The translations under genes and the position numbers were made by a program. A stretch of 64,000 nucleotides of DNA, from the NCBI RefSeq assembly GCF_018449545.1, contig NZ_JAAVUR010000017.1, positions 1 through 64,000 on the forward strand, written 5' to 3'. The notes under the pieces were generated by a model. It saw nothing but the letters and a program-made list of their open reading frames with translations, was not told the origin of the DNA and searched no databases. How positions within the stretch are numbered: the stretch's first letter is position 1; each line of letters begins with the position of its first letter. Source of the DNA: Granulicella sp. dw_53 (lineage in GTDB: Bacteria; Acidobacteriota; Terriglobia; Terriglobales; Acidobacteriaceae). This document shows positions 42,044 through 51,484 of the stretch, in pieces.

Positions 42044-42685
42044 CTAGCCAACTGTTCGAATGCTATCTTTTCGAGGCCGCTTAGCAGGCAGAACCGCCCG
42101 ACCATATGTACTTCTCAAGGACGTCCGTTGGCCGATGAGGGAACTAACCATCTCCACCATGTCTTCTCCCACGAGATCTGCACCGAGATTCGAGGCATTG
42201 CTTTGTGCGCCGTCGACTACATAGAGAATCCCTCGCGACAGTCGCTCCGGGTTAGAAAGATGGGCTTTTCTGCAAAGCGATTCCAGATGTTGCCTCACTC
42301 GGTCGCGATGCTCCCGAATAACACCCCATGCCGGATGGTTTGGGTCTGAAAGCTCTGCAGCCGTATTCATGAACGGGCAGCCTCGATGGTTTTCTGATGG
42401 CAATCGGCTCGAAATAAATCGAGCCCAGCCAACGATCTGGGCGATCGGATCGTATGGATGCTCAGCAGCCAACCATTCCCAACGTGCTTCACTCTGTGTC
42501 GAAATCGCGGTGAGCCACTCTGCGACCAAAGCTTCTCGACCTTCGAAATGCCGATAAAAGGCCATTTTAGTCGTGCCGGCCTTTGCCACAATTCGATCTA
42601 AAGTGACGGTATGGGTCGCCTCTCTGTGGAACAGTTTGGCTGCCGCTTCAAGAATCCGGTCCCTCGGCGATTTGGTTCTCTCCAT
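42044..42685 (-). CDS. TetR family repressor next to an Old Yellow Enzyme gene
   Basis: A 213-residue regulator from the ATG at 42685; the longer frame runs back across the operator region and is rejected. HTH: SPRDRILEAAAKLFHREATH, then VTLDRIVAKAGTTKMAFYRH. The ligand domain contains NHRGCPFMNTAAELSDPNHP, a block typical of TetR proteins beside oxidoreductases. It is divergent from the OYE gene at 42792, and the 106 bases between them hold a perfect 20-bp palindrome with a further half-site, so it most likely represses both itself and the OYE gene until an electrophile or substrate binds. The basic tail PAKRPRKDS is unusual. Confidence 0.88.
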   Translation of the reverse strand: MERTKSPRDRILEAAAKLFHREATHTVTLDRIVAKAGTTKMAFYRHFEGREALVAEWLTAISTQSEARWEWLAAEHPYDPIAQIVGWARFISSRLPSENHRGCPFMNTAAELSDPNHPAWGVIREHRDRVRQHLESLCRKAHLSNPERLSRGILYVVDGAQSNASNLGADLVGEDMVEMVSSLIGQRTSLRSTYGRAVLPAKRPRKDSIRTVG

Positions 42686-42712
42686 ACCGCTATGATACAC
42701 GATAGTATTTAA

Positions 42713-42732
42713 ACGATACTTTAAAGTATCGT
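42713..42732. promoter_or_regulatory. Palindromic TetR operator
   Basis: ACGATACTTTAAAGTATCGT is a perfect 20-bp palindrome centred between the divergent TetR and OYE genes. A related half-site ACGATAGTAT lies directly upstream (about 42699-42708), giving a tandem operator. It is 28 bases before the TetR ATG and 60 bases before the OYE ATG. Confidence 0.8.
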
Positions 42733-42791
42733 CGCGATATTTCTCACATCCAAAACACACGGGAATTCGCGCACTGAAAAGGAGAGAGAAA

Positions 42792-44030
42792 GTGAACCTT
42801 GAAAATGAGACAAGCGCCAAACGTGCCAGTGAAATCGTAGAAGCTCAGCCGCTTCTCGGGCCTTACACCTTCGGTTCGCTTGTACTGCCGAACAGGATTG
42901 TGATGTCGCCAATGACACGCGGAAGAACAGATTCATCCGATCGTGCTCCTGGGGATGTGGAAGCCGAATATTACACCCAGCGTGCATCTGCTGGTCTTAT
43001 CATCACGGGTGGGACATATGTTAGTCCTCAAGCCGTTGGTGGGATCCGAGTTCCCGGCATCTATAGCGATTCACAGGTTGAAGCATGGAAAAGGCTTACT
43101 GGCGCCGTACATGCGCGTGATGGAAGAATCTTTGTTCAACTCGCGCATTCAGGATCAATTTCTCATCCCGACTTGCTCGCTGGGGAGGTTCCTGTGGCAC
43201 CTTCAGCTATCAATCCCCAACACAAAGTGTTTACGCATTCCGGATTCAAGGATACGGTGACTCCGCGAAGCCTTAGTGTTGATGATATCCAATCCATCGT
43301 GGATGACTTCGGTAAGGCAGCGAAGAATGCAAAGGTCGCAGGTTTTGACGGCGTTGAATTGCATTCCGCGAATATCTATCTGCTTCCGCAGTTTCTCAAT
43401 TCTGCGACTAATCTTCGAGATGACGAGTATGGTGGATCGCCTGAGCGGCGAGCGCGTCTGATTATCGAAATTCTAGGTGCCATTGCCGGTCATTGGCTGA
43501 GAAGTCAGGTCGGCATCAAGTTGAGTCCCGGACAGAACGGAGTAGGCGTTTTAGTTGCAAACGACGACACGCTTCCCACCTACGATTATCTGATTCAACA
43601 GTTGGATCAATTTGCATTAGGTTACCTGCATCTGATGCGTCCCATTAATGATGTCAGTCGTTCTGTAGTTGCCGTGCTGCAAGAAGGTACGTACAAACGC
43701 TACCGGCCAATTTTCCAAAGAACGCTCATCGCGAACTCCGGCTTTGAATTGGAATCGGCGAATGAGGTCGTGCGAAGTGGTAATGCTGATCTGGTGTCCT
43801 TCGCAAAACACTTCATCGCCAATCCGGATCTGCCTGAGCGTTTTTCAAGGAATGTTCCCATCGCAGAAGGCGACCGTGATACCTACTACCAAGGCGGCGC
43901 GGCGGGGTATATCTCCTACCCGTCATACGCGACGAGCCTCTGGCGTTTTGGCAAGGCGGGACAGCGGGCGAATTCACATGATAGGACTGACCATTTGAAC
44001 GATATTTGTCCGTTAGGTCCGGGGATATGA
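42792..44030 (+). CDS. Old Yellow Enzyme family NADH:flavin oxidoreductase (NemA-like)
   Basis: FMN-dependent ene-reductase of 412 residues, a TIM barrel that reduces activated alkenes, nitro-esters or N-ethylmaleimide. Landmarks: LLGPYTFGSLVLPNRIVMSP at the N-terminus, MTRGRTDSS, QRASAGLIITGGTYVS, VHARDGRIFVQLAHSGSIS, FDGVELHSANIYLLPQFLNS with the active-site pair (His-Ser-Ala-Asn in place of the commoner His-xx-His/Asn), TNLRDDEYGGSPERRARL, and FSRNVPIAEGDRDTYYQGG. Length is slightly above average owing to a polar tail. It is divergent from TetR across a palindromic operator. A gutted paralogue lies at 34614-35095. Confidence 0.92.
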   Translation: MNLENETSAKRASEIVEAQPLLGPYTFGSLVLPNRIVMSPMTRGRTDSSDRAPGDVEAEYYTQRASAGLIITGGTYVSPQAVGGIRVPGIYSDSQVEAWKRLTGAVHARDGRIFVQLAHSGSISHPDLLAGEVPVAPSAINPQHKVFTHSGFKDTVTPRSLSVDDIQSIVDDFGKAAKNAKVAGFDGVELHSANIYLLPQFLNSATNLRDDEYGGSPERRARLIIEILGAIAGHWLRSQVGIKLSPGQNGVGVLVANDDTLPTYDYLIQQLDQFALGYLHLMRPINDVSRSVVAVLQEGTYKRYRPIFQRTLIANSGFELESANEVVRSGNADLVSFAKHFIANPDLPERFSRNVPIAEGDRDTYYQGGAAGYISYPSYATSLWRFGKAGQRANSHDRTDHLNDICPLGPGI

Positions 44031-44252
44031 AGACTCATTTGAAATCTGTTGAACAGATTTCTATGGCTACCGCCTCAACCGGAACGGACCGGGAGGCCCC
44101 GTCGAGCTTCACAGGACTAGATGCTCGGCCCGTGAGGACTCCACTCGTTCTCGGTTAGGGACTATCTCCATGAAACGTCATCTAAATTCGCGTCTATAGT
44201 GATGCGCGATGGCATTAGTGGCTAAAACGATTCCCGATAAGGAGCCTCCTCC

Positions 44253-45245
44253 ATGTATAGACTTCGATTCGTCCTCATTCTATTTCTGTTCTCATGCGCA
44301 CAACTCTCGATGCAGGCACAGCGGCACCGCCGTGAACGGGAAAGCATTTCCAAGCCAAAGACCAATCCTTGCTTCGATGCCAGTGATGCTACTGAGATCC
44401 GTTTATGGCAATCGCCAGCGCCCGGAGCCGTCGGGGATGACTCTTGTCGCGATGTGCCCTACGTCCAAGTTTTCCAGCCCGTAGACCCCTCCCGCAAGGT
44501 CCATCCTGCAATCCTGGTGATTCCCGGAGGGGGATACGACAATTTGGCAGATAAGCGAGAGCAGGCCTCGGTGGCGGAATACTTCGTAACCCAATTGCAT
44601 GTCACTGCTTTCGTTTTGCGGTATCGACTCGTGCAATCAGATGGTACTTACCGTTATCCAATCCCGCTATGGGATGGTCAACGTGCAGTTCGCTTGTTGC
44701 GTGCTCGGTCCCACGACCTGGGTATCGATCCTTCGCACATCGCGCTGTTGGGCTTCTCTGCCGGTGGCCATCTGGCGAGTACGCTTGCACTCCATCCGTC
44801 CGCATCCTTTGGCGCGACGGCAACAGATGCGATCGACACGGGCTCCGCCCAAGTGAATCTCTTAGGCCTTGGATATCCTGTCATCTCGATGAATCCCGAG
44901 GCGGTGCCACCTTCGGGCTCGTACAAGCATCTCTTGATGGGTTTTCATGGCAATAAACTGAAAGAGTTGCAGCACTACCTGTCTGGAGAAGAGAACGTCA
45001 CGCCGATTATTCCGCCGGTATTTCTTTTCGAGAGCATGGACGATCAAAAAATCAGCCCACAAAACAGTATCTTATTCGCGGATGCACTCCGCCGAGAACA
45101 TGTCACCGCCGAAGTTCATCTCTTCCGTCACGGGGAACACGGCTCCGGCCTCTCCGTCGGTATCCCCGATGAAGATGTATGGCCTTCATTGTTCAATGAC
45201 TGGATAGAGAGGCAATGGCCAGGGTTCAGACCTTATAGACGTTAG
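44253..45245 (+). CDS. Exported alpha/beta hydrolase (BD-FAE/acetyl xylan esterase-like)
   Basis: Secreted esterase of 330 residues with a signal peptide (LILFLFSCAQLSMQA). The oxyanion region is LVIPGGGYDNLADKREQ, the nucleophile elbow GFSAGGHLAS, and the acidic and His residues fall in FLFESMDDQKISPQNSILF and LFRHGEHGSGLSVG. This arrangement fits the alpha/beta hydrolases that de-acetylate xylan or remove feruloyl groups. The Cys in FSCAQ could suggest a lipobox, but the consensus is poor. GGAG precedes the ATG (AAGGAGCCTCC). It stands alone; its role in plant polysaccharide use would match the GH28 gene in region 1. Confidence 0.85.
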   Translation: MYRLRFVLILFLFSCAQLSMQAQRHRRERESISKPKTNPCFDASDATEIRLWQSPAPGAVGDDSCRDVPYVQVFQPVDPSRKVHPAILVIPGGGYDNLADKREQASVAEYFVTQLHVTAFVLRYRLVQSDGTYRYPIPLWDGQRAVRLLRARSHDLGIDPSHIALLGFSAGGHLASTLALHPSASFGATATDAIDTGSAQVNLLGLGYPVISMNPEAVPPSGSYKHLLMGFHGNKLKELQHYLSGEENVTPIIPPVFLFESMDDQKISPQNSILFADALRREHVTAEVHLFRHGEHGSGLSVGIPDEDVWPSLFNDWIERQWPGFRPYRR

Positions 45246-45572
45246 CAAAGCGGAACCTAGATCCCCTCTCTTACACATACCGATGGCTTGGGAGCAGCGG
45301 GTATCGCTGAAAGGGCGGGAAACGTCATCAGTGAGAGTTCCAAGAGCGGCCAAGTCTTTGGCGTCTAGTATCGTGATCCGTAAGCCTCCGTTTGAGCCTT
45401 AAAACCGAGCTACATCGCTGAGGAGCTTCGTGGTTGGAAGTAAATACAGTGCAGCTGGTAAAGTGCCAACAAGACTGTGGCTGCGAATTTACAAAAAACG
45501 TTTTCGAGATTCCTCGAAATGGGTTCTTACATCCGGATGAGTAACAAGCATCCTCGCCCTGGTGATAGAAGA
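45246..45572. other. Intergenic region between convergent genes
   Basis: About 330 bases between convergent esterase and oxidoreductase genes; no gene recognised and no strong terminator hairpin seen. Confidence 0.35.
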
Positions 45573-46541
45573 TTACGGAATGAGAAGCACTTTCCCTGTG
45601 GTCGAACGACTGGCGAGTTCGATGTGGGCACGAGCTGCATCTTTGAGCGGAAGCGTCTTCTCGATTCGAAGTCTTAAGGTGCCGGAAGCGACAGCTGCGA
45701 AAACTTCGGCGGCCCGCGTCATCAGCTCTTCATGTGTGCGCGTGTAGTCCCTCAAAACCGGACGAGTGACGTAGAGCGATCCGAGAGAGGCGAGTCTCAT
45801 CAGTTCGAGCGGTGGCACGTCTCCGCCTGCCGATCCATAGAGCACAAGTGTCCCCCGGGCTTTGAGGCAGGCTAGTGATTGGTCGAAAGTGCTCATTCCA
45901 ATTGAGTCATAGAAGACTGCCAATCCGCGTCCGTCGGTAAGCCTCTTCACTTCTTCAGCGAAATCCAACTGGTTATAAAGAATGGTTTCATCGGCGCCCG
46001 CCTTACGAGATAGGTCCGCTTTCTCTCCACCAGAGACCGTTGTTAGAACACGCGCCCCGCGAGCCTTCGCCATCTGTGTGAGCAAAAGCCCAGTTCCGCC
46101 TGCCCCAGCATGCACCAAAATCTCATCTCCAATCTGAATTGGATACGAAGAATGCGAAAGATAGTGTGCAGTCATGCCTTGAAGCAGGACTGCGGCGGCC
46201 TGCATAGAAGTTACTCCCGAAGGAATCGGCACAATACGGTCCGCGGGGGCCACTGCATATTCAGCGTACGTGCCTACGATACTGCACCAAGCGACTCGCT
46301 CCCCTTCACTCAGTCCTGTAACTTCGCTGCCGAGTGAAACGATGGTTCCAGCAGCTTCCTGGCCAGGAATAAACGGCGGCCGATTGCTATAACGCCCTTC
46401 GCGGACATACTGGTCAATAAAGTTGACCCCGGTGGCTTCAACACGGACTAAGACTTCGTTGGCTAGGGGGTTCGGTACGGGTGTCTCCCGCAACTGGAGA
46501 ACTTCGGGTCCGCCGACTTCATGAATCACGATTGCTTTCAT
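45573..46541 (-). CDS. NADPH:quinone oxidoreductase (QOR-type MDR)
   Basis: Zinc-free medium-chain reductase of 322 residues. From the ATG at 46541, behind AGAGGAGCT, it reads MKAIVIHEVGGPEVLQLRET, ATGVNFIDQYVREGRY, GQEAAGTIVSLGSEVTGLSEG and then the dinucleotide-binding HAGAGGTGLLLTQMAKARGA, all standard for quinone oxidoreductases that protect against redox cycling. VFYDSIGMSTFDQSLACLK and the C-terminal TTGKVLLIP complete the fold. The open frame extends 25 codons upstream, but the ribosome-binding site favours 46541. It is the second MDR gene of the window (the first is at 35143), and the two lie beside the two cupin/TetR/OYE sets. Confidence 0.92.
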   Translation of the reverse strand: MKAIVIHEVGGPEVLQLRETPVPNPLANEVLVRVEATGVNFIDQYVREGRYSNRPPFIPGQEAAGTIVSLGSEVTGLSEGERVAWCSIVGTYAEYAVAPADRIVPIPSGVTSMQAAAVLLQGMTAHYLSHSSYPIQIGDEILVHAGAGGTGLLLTQMAKARGARVLTTVSGGEKADLSRKAGADETILYNQLDFAEEVKRLTDGRGLAVFYDSIGMSTFDQSLACLKARGTLVLYGSAGGDVPPLELMRLASLGSLYVTRPVLRDYTRTHEELMTRAAEVFAAVASGTLRLRIEKTLPLKDAARAHIELASRSTTGKVLLIP

Positions 46542-46647
46542 AGCTCCTCTTTGGTTCTGCTTTGGAAACAAATTGCGGTTTAGTCCCTGACGGTTGATTC
46601 CGTCAGCTGCTGCCATTCTTCGGCTTACTGCGCCTGCGTTTCATCCA

Positions 46648-46909
46648 CTATTTCAGCTGGCCCGCAGCATCTGTGCCGAACGCTAACCGACGCGATTCCT
46701 TGCCACTGCTAACAAGCTTGAGAATCGCCTGCGCGATCTTCTTAGGGTCGCTCTCCTCGTGTCCGATCGTCTGTTTCCGAAGACCGAATAACGGTCCAAG
46801 AGATGCCTCATATTCGGGCAACAGTCCGGCATGTCGAGCTCTGCACGTTATGCCCAATTGATCCGAATTGCCCTGGTTCGAGCGTACGGACCCTCACGCC
46901 AAATGTCAT
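46648..46909 (-). pseudogene. SDR C-terminal fragment with a frameshift
   Basis: Remnant of a short-chain dehydrogenase. Near 46909 one frame reads MTFGVRVRTLEPGQFGSI, the strand following the active site in this SDR subgroup. After a shift near 46860 the other frame gives EYEASLGPLFGLRKQTIGHE and DPKKIAQAILKLVSSGKESR, then LAFGTDA, the usual C-terminal helix and end. The N-terminal cofactor and catalytic parts are missing. It is a stub beside an intact AraC gene on the same strand. Confidence 0.7.
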
Positions 46910-46987
46910 TGACACGCCCGCTCGCCGACCGCGTGATGACTAGTGCCCGAGAGGAACGCTGCGAATAGATATCACCAGATTCGTGGA

Positions 46988-47812
46988 TCAGCTCCTACCT
47001 GCCCTTAAGGTGGCACTATTGCTAGGAGGCTTATCTTTGACGCGGCTGTAAGCAAGAGGAGTAATGCCCATGACACGTTTGAATGTTTTGATGAAGGCAC
47101 TGACGCTAAGGTAACCGACCGCGAGGGATGTCTGAGTAACGGAGCTGCCGCTGGACAACTTCTCAGCGGCGGTCAGGACGCGCAGATGCTGTCGCCATTG
47201 ACCGATCGTGATTCCAGTCTCCATCCGAAAATTCCGAAGTAAAGATCGCTTCGACATACCCGTTACTTTTGCCCAGGAATCGAGCGTGCGCTCATTCTCC
47301 GGCCGATGTGCCATGTTTTTCACGAAATGTTTTAGCCGAGGGTCGCTTGGCATTGGCAAAGCCAAGGGCTGTATCTTCGCACTTCGTATCTCCTCGCAGA
47401 GTACAGCGAGAAGATGGCGCCTAAAGGACGATGTGGGCGCGTTTTGCTTCCAGTCGCCGATGCGACGCACAATTTGATCGAGCAGAGGGGATAGTGCCAG
47501 CACGACCGGACGACTGGGGAGAAGATCACAAAGATCGGAAGTTAGATAAATCGACCACCCTGCGATGTCGCCGCAAGAGCGCATCGAATGACGGTTGGAC
47601 GGCGGTATCCAACAACAACGATGCGGCGGCAGCATCCAATTACCCATCACAGTTTCAACGATAGTCAGTCCGGATTGGAGCGAGAAAAGTTGTCCCTTTG
47701 TGTGAGAATGCTGCTCAGTATTCCATACTCCAGGGGAATCGAAATTCCAAAACGTAACTTCCTCTTTCGATTTCTCCACCTCGGCATGCAGGACGCTGCT
47801 AATCATTGCCAT
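46988..47812 (-). CDS. AraC family transcriptional regulator
   Basis: A 274-residue regulator. The N-terminal half is a cupin-type sensor (SPGVWNTEQHSHTKGQLFSL, LPPHRCCWIPPSNRHSMRSC). The C-terminal half has the double HTH: TLDSWAKVTGMSKRSLLRNF, RMETGITIGQWRQHLRVLTA, AEKLSSGSSVTQTSLAVGYL and SVSAFIKTFKRVMGITPLAY. This is the subgroup with a short AraC-binding domain that often controls an adjacent oxidoreductase or efflux gene, here plausibly the decayed SDR. An alternative start is the ATG two codons in (47806). No operator is evident. Confidence 0.9.
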   Translation of the reverse strand: MAMISSVLHAEVEKSKEEVTFWNFDSPGVWNTEQHSHTKGQLFSLQSGLTIVETVMGNWMLPPHRCCWIPPSNRHSMRSCGDIAGWSIYLTSDLCDLLPSRPVVLALSPLLDQIVRRIGDWKQNAPTSSFRRHLLAVLCEEIRSAKIQPLALPMPSDPRLKHFVKNMAHRPENERTLDSWAKVTGMSKRSLLRNFRMETGITIGQWRQHLRVLTAAEKLSSGSSVTQTSLAVGYLSVSAFIKTFKRVMGITPLAYSRVKDKPPSNSATLRAGRS

Positions 47813-48515
47813 CTTACAATTTTATTTCATTTTGACGGGAATCTCTTGCACATCTCAGCCACATGCTTGAATGACAGTGGATTAAGGAGTGGTCTTTCAA
47901 TGAGGAACTACAGGCGGCGTTCATCTCGCCGATCAAAGTGAAACTTGGCGAATTAGTCTCATCCCGGCATTCTCGAATGCGAACCAATAGATCTGGCCAT
48001 TAAGTAGTCCGAACGCGCCAATGTTCAAGGCCAGGCGAATTATCCTGGCCAAGATGACGATCATTGATGGCGGCAACTGGTTTTGTAACTAGACCTTCCA
48101 AACAACTAGGTTCCGTCCTGACGCACCAGAACTGACGGTGCGTTTCTGGGTGCGGCTGATCATTCAGATTCTCGAGAAGGTTTGGCGTCTTTGAGAGACT
48201 CTATGGCCGTTTTGATCGAACTCCATCCACTGTTTGCACCTACCCTAGCAATGCGAGCAGTTGCTTCAGAAGGATCGAGTGCTCATTTATCACCTATCGC
48301 GATTTCCGCACGTACAGCTATCGGCGCTTTCAATGTTGAGAAATAGACAAGCGATCGTTTCGCCCCTATAAACCGCTATTAGAAGCCCTAATGACGCAAG
48401 CGCAATCCAATACGGAATCTAGCGCCGATCATACGATATGACAAGCCGAATGATCCGAGGTTCAAACGGCCCATTTTAACTAAAAATACAATGCGCTGAT
48501 GGCGCCTGGAGATGT
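47813..48515. other. Gene-free stretch upstream of AraC
   Basis: About 700 bases; only short unconvincing ORFs. No repeats or RNA structures recognised. Confidence 0.35.
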
Positions 48516-49001
48516 ATGAGCTTTCGTATATTTAGTAACGATTTGCGGGACGGCGGGATCTTAGCTGACGCCCATGTTCTTAACCAATTCGGGTTCAACG
48601 GTAAGAATATTTCCCCCCATCTTGCTTGGGAGGGCGAACCTTCTGGCACGAAGAGCTTCGTGGTCACGGTTTATGATCCGGATGCTCCGACTGGTTCGGG
48701 CTGGTGGCACTGGATTGTCGTCGACATTCCAAATGAAGTTCATGAATTAGCTGCTGGCGCAGGCTCCGGAAACGGCTCTGTCCCGAGAGGTGCTTTACAG
48801 ACGCGAACGGATTTCGGAATTGCTGGATACGGAGGAGCAGCGCCACCGCCTGGCGCTCCACACCGGTACATATTCACTGTGCACGCTCTCAGCATCGACA
48901 AGCTAGGTGTTGACGCCGAGTCCAGTGGGGCGATGGTGGGTTTCCTAATGGGCAAGCATACGCTGGGAAAAGCAACTCTTACGGTGACATTCCAGGCCTA
49001 A
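48516..49001 (+). CDS. YbhB/YbcL family protein (PEBP/Raf kinase inhibitor-like)
   Basis: A 161-residue phosphatidylethanolamine-binding-protein-like beta fold. Blocks FRIFSNDLRDGGILADAHVL, GKNISPHLAWEGEPSGTKSF, VVTVYDPDAPTGSGWWHWIV and PPPGAPHRYIFTVHALSIDK (with the anion-pocket Asp-Pro-Asp-Ala-Pro and Pro-His-Arg) are all present. No signal peptide, so cytoplasmic like E. coli YbhB. The biological role of bacterial members is unsettled. Length is normal. A perfect 15-bp hairpin follows at 49032. Confidence 0.93.
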   Translation: MSFRIFSNDLRDGGILADAHVLNQFGFNGKNISPHLAWEGEPSGTKSFVVTVYDPDAPTGSGWWHWIVVDIPNEVHELAAGAGSGNGSVPRGALQTRTDFGIAGYGGAAPPPGAPHRYIFTVHALSIDKLGVDAESSGAMVGFLMGKHTLGKATLTVTFQA

Positions 49002-49031
49002 GTCGAGAATACTCGAACGACAACCTGGGCT

Positions 49032-49065
49032 GTTTCTCTCCTCTGCGCTCGCAGAGGAGAGAAAC
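49032..49065. terminator. Perfect 15-bp hairpin after the PEBP-like gene
   Basis: GTTTCTCTCCTCTGC / GCAGAGGAGAGAAAC with loop GCTC, 30 bases past the stop. There is no T-run, so it may terminate with help or stabilise the mRNA 3' end. Confidence 0.6.
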
Positions 49066-49601
49066 CACGCGCTGTCCTGAGGCGGGCGATTTGCTCCCAA
49101 GATGGAAGCATGGTGCTCTAAGTCTGCGCGAATAATTGTCCGATCAACCCTCAATGCGATGACTTCTGCGGCGGACTGCGCTTTGGAGGCCGAGGGAAGT
49201 AAACGTAGCTGGCTTCCGTTGTGGCGGCGCTGCACATGAGGCTCTATCAGACAGCGTTCTCGATTCTTGGCCTTCCAGAAAAAAATCTCCGTTGAGGATC
49301 GATCAATCGCGCGTTGAAGATGACGAGGATTGGCCATATCGAAATACTTCTAGTCCATTTTAGCGACGCGAAGTGTTGCCAGCGCGAATAGCCTAAAGCG
49401 AACGGGGTATGTTTCCTTCGTATGAACGTCCACTTGTACCATAGCGCGCAGCCTCAAGAGTTCAGCAGGTTATGCGCAACAGCCGAAGTTTCTTCTGCGC
49501 ACGAGCAATCCGTGGTGTTTTACAAAACAATCTTCTTCCAATGCGGTAGTAGACAGATTCGTGCGTGGGCATCGACAATCCTTACTGAGGAGTCAAGATC
49601 T
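49066..49601. other. Gene-free stretch upstream of the MFS transporter
   Basis: About 540 bases. A minus-strand ORF (48945-49337) overlaps the PEBP-like gene and has no family character. Part of the region must hold the transporter promoter. Confidence 0.35.
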
Positions 49602-51017
49602 ATGGCAATATCGAAGTCCACATACGTTCCTACTGAAGCGCTTTCGCTGTCCGCCGGCATGATTTCCGCGCGCCTAGATCGGCTGCCCGCCACGCGGACG
49701 ATGTGGAAGTTTGTCATCTTGCTCAGCTGCGGATTTTTCTTCGAGCTTTATGACTTGCTGTATTCCGGCTATGTTGCGCCGGGACTCATTAGGAGCGGTA
49801 TCCTGACGCCCACCACGGTTGGCTTGTTTGGCTTGAAGGGTGTGGCGGCTTTTATTGCCTCCATGTTTTCTGGACTTTTCATCGGCACGCTTGGCTGCGG
49901 ATCCCTTGCGGACCGCTTTGGCCGTCGCGCGATCTTTACGTATTCGTTGCTTCTATATACGGGCGCAAACTTGATCATGGCGTTCCAGACCACGGCTAAT
50001 GGTCTGAACTTCTGGCGCTTTGTGGCAGGTATCGGCATTGGCGTAGAACTCGTGACGATCGGAACTTATATCTCCGAACTTGTCCCCAAGCAGATTCGTG
50101 GACGGGCTTTTGCCTGCGAGCAGGCAGTGGGGTTTATGTCCTTGCCGGTCGTGGCTTTTCTGTCGTATCTACTTGTGCCCCACAAGCCGTTCGGCCTGGA
50201 CGGATGGCGCTGGGTTGTCATCATCGGTGCGCACGGTGCAATCTTTGTCTGGTTCATTCGGCGCGCTTTGCCCGAAAGCCCACGTTGGCTCGCGCAGCAG
50301 GGTCGGCTCTTGGAAGCGGATCAGCTGGTGTCCAAGCTGGAATTCGTCATAGCAAAAGAGTATGGAGGTCCGCTTCCAGCTCCAGCGGCGCCCGAACTCG
50401 TGGTCCTGGACCGCACCTTTCGCGACATGTGGGTGACACCCTACAGGAAGCGCGCCCTAATGATGAGCATCTTTAACATCTTCCAGACGATCGGTTTCTA
50501 TGGATTCGCCAACTGGGTGCCAACGCTGCTTATCAAGCAGGGCATCACGGTCACAAGTAGCTTGCTGTATTCATCGATCATCGCTATCTCTGCACCCGTC
50601 GGGCCGATGATCGGACTGTTTATCGGTGATAAGTTCGAACGCAAGACGGTGATTGTGGTGACTGCCGCAGCCATCGTAGTGTGCGGCCTGTTGTTTAGCC
50701 AGATTTCGGTTGGATTGGTACTTATCGCCTTGGGCGTGGGACTTACACTCGCGAGCAACATCATGTCCTATAGCTTTCATGCCTATCAGAGCGAGCTTTT
50801 TCCTACAAGCATTCGAACGAGTGCGGTGGGCTTCGTTTACTCATGGAGCCGCTTCTCTGCCATTTTCACATCGTTTTTCATTGCGGGCATTTTAAAAGAA
50901 TTCGGGACCACCGGTGTGTTTCTATTCATTGCGGCGGCAATGCTGATCGTGATGGCGGTGATCGGGCTTATGGGGCCACGCACACGCGATCTTGCGCTGG
51001 AAAAGATCTCACGTTGA
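49602..51017 (+). CDS. Major facilitator superfamily transporter (metabolite:H+ symporter type)
   Basis: Inner-membrane transporter of 471 residues with about 12 hydrophobic segments. The frame is open from 49422, but the ATG at 49602 with GAGGAG upstream starts just ahead of the conserved region. Family signatures: GSLADRFGRRAIF between helices 2 and 3, PESPRWLAQQGRLLEAD before the central loop, and the repeated motif FIGDKFERKTVIV in the second half. The pattern is that of the NiaP/AAHS-like group (aromatic acids, nicotinate, small sugars). The substrate is undetermined. No catabolic neighbours are present. Confidence 0.9.
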   Translation: MAISKSTYVPTEALSLSAGMISARLDRLPATRTMWKFVILLSCGFFFELYDLLYSGYVAPGLIRSGILTPTTVGLFGLKGVAAFIASMFSGLFIGTLGCGSLADRFGRRAIFTYSLLLYTGANLIMAFQTTANGLNFWRFVAGIGIGVELVTIGTYISELVPKQIRGRAFACEQAVGFMSLPVVAFLSYLLVPHKPFGLDGWRWVVIIGAHGAIFVWFIRRALPESPRWLAQQGRLLEADQLVSKLEFVIAKEYGGPLPAPAAPELVVLDRTFRDMWVTPYRKRALMMSIFNIFQTIGFYGFANWVPTLLIKQGITVTSSLLYSSIIAISAPVGPMIGLFIGDKFERKTVIVVTAAAIVVCGLLFSQISVGLVLIALGVGLTLASNIMSYSFHAYQSELFPTSIRTSAVGFVYSWSRFSAIFTSFFIAGILKEFGTTGVFLFIAAAMLIVMAVIGLMGPRTRDLALEKISR

Positions 51018-51484
51018 AGCTGGACGGTCCCTATGTTTGCGTCGTTGCACCAGCCAATCCAACGAATAAAAGGTGACGTCACCGTGGCGCAAACGCCCGT
51101 CGGCAAGAGCGGCAGCATCCGCAGCATATACAGCTCAGCGTCACTGATCCGTGACGCAAGTTCCACTTCACGCAGTTGACTCCATCGCGCCTCACGTCCC
51201 GTGTTCTGATACGCGCTCACAAAACACAGAATGAGCTAAACCTGGACGGTTTGTGGCAGTTCCTAGGTTTGGCCTCAGATTGTCTTTTATCTCTTCTGGA
51301 CGTGGCACGGGGGGAGCGATGTGACTGGACTCGGCCGGTTTAGGGTCAGACCACGCGACCGGGGATTTGTGCGTCTATGTCAGTACGTCTGTAGGAATAG
51401 CAAGACGAACCCAACGACTGCGATGCGATAGGACACGCGTCTATATGCAATGGGGCGCAACCTTCACCAATAGGAGATAACAGA
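51018..51484. other. Intergenic region
   Basis: About 470 bases; a minus-strand ORF overlapping the MFS 3' end is a shadow. Nothing else recognised. Confidence 0.35.

Noticed and set aside
48945..49337. 130-codon minus-strand ORF downstream of the PEBP-like gene
   Set aside because: Overlaps the PEBP-like gene end and the 15-bp hairpin; composition and lack of motifs argue against coding.
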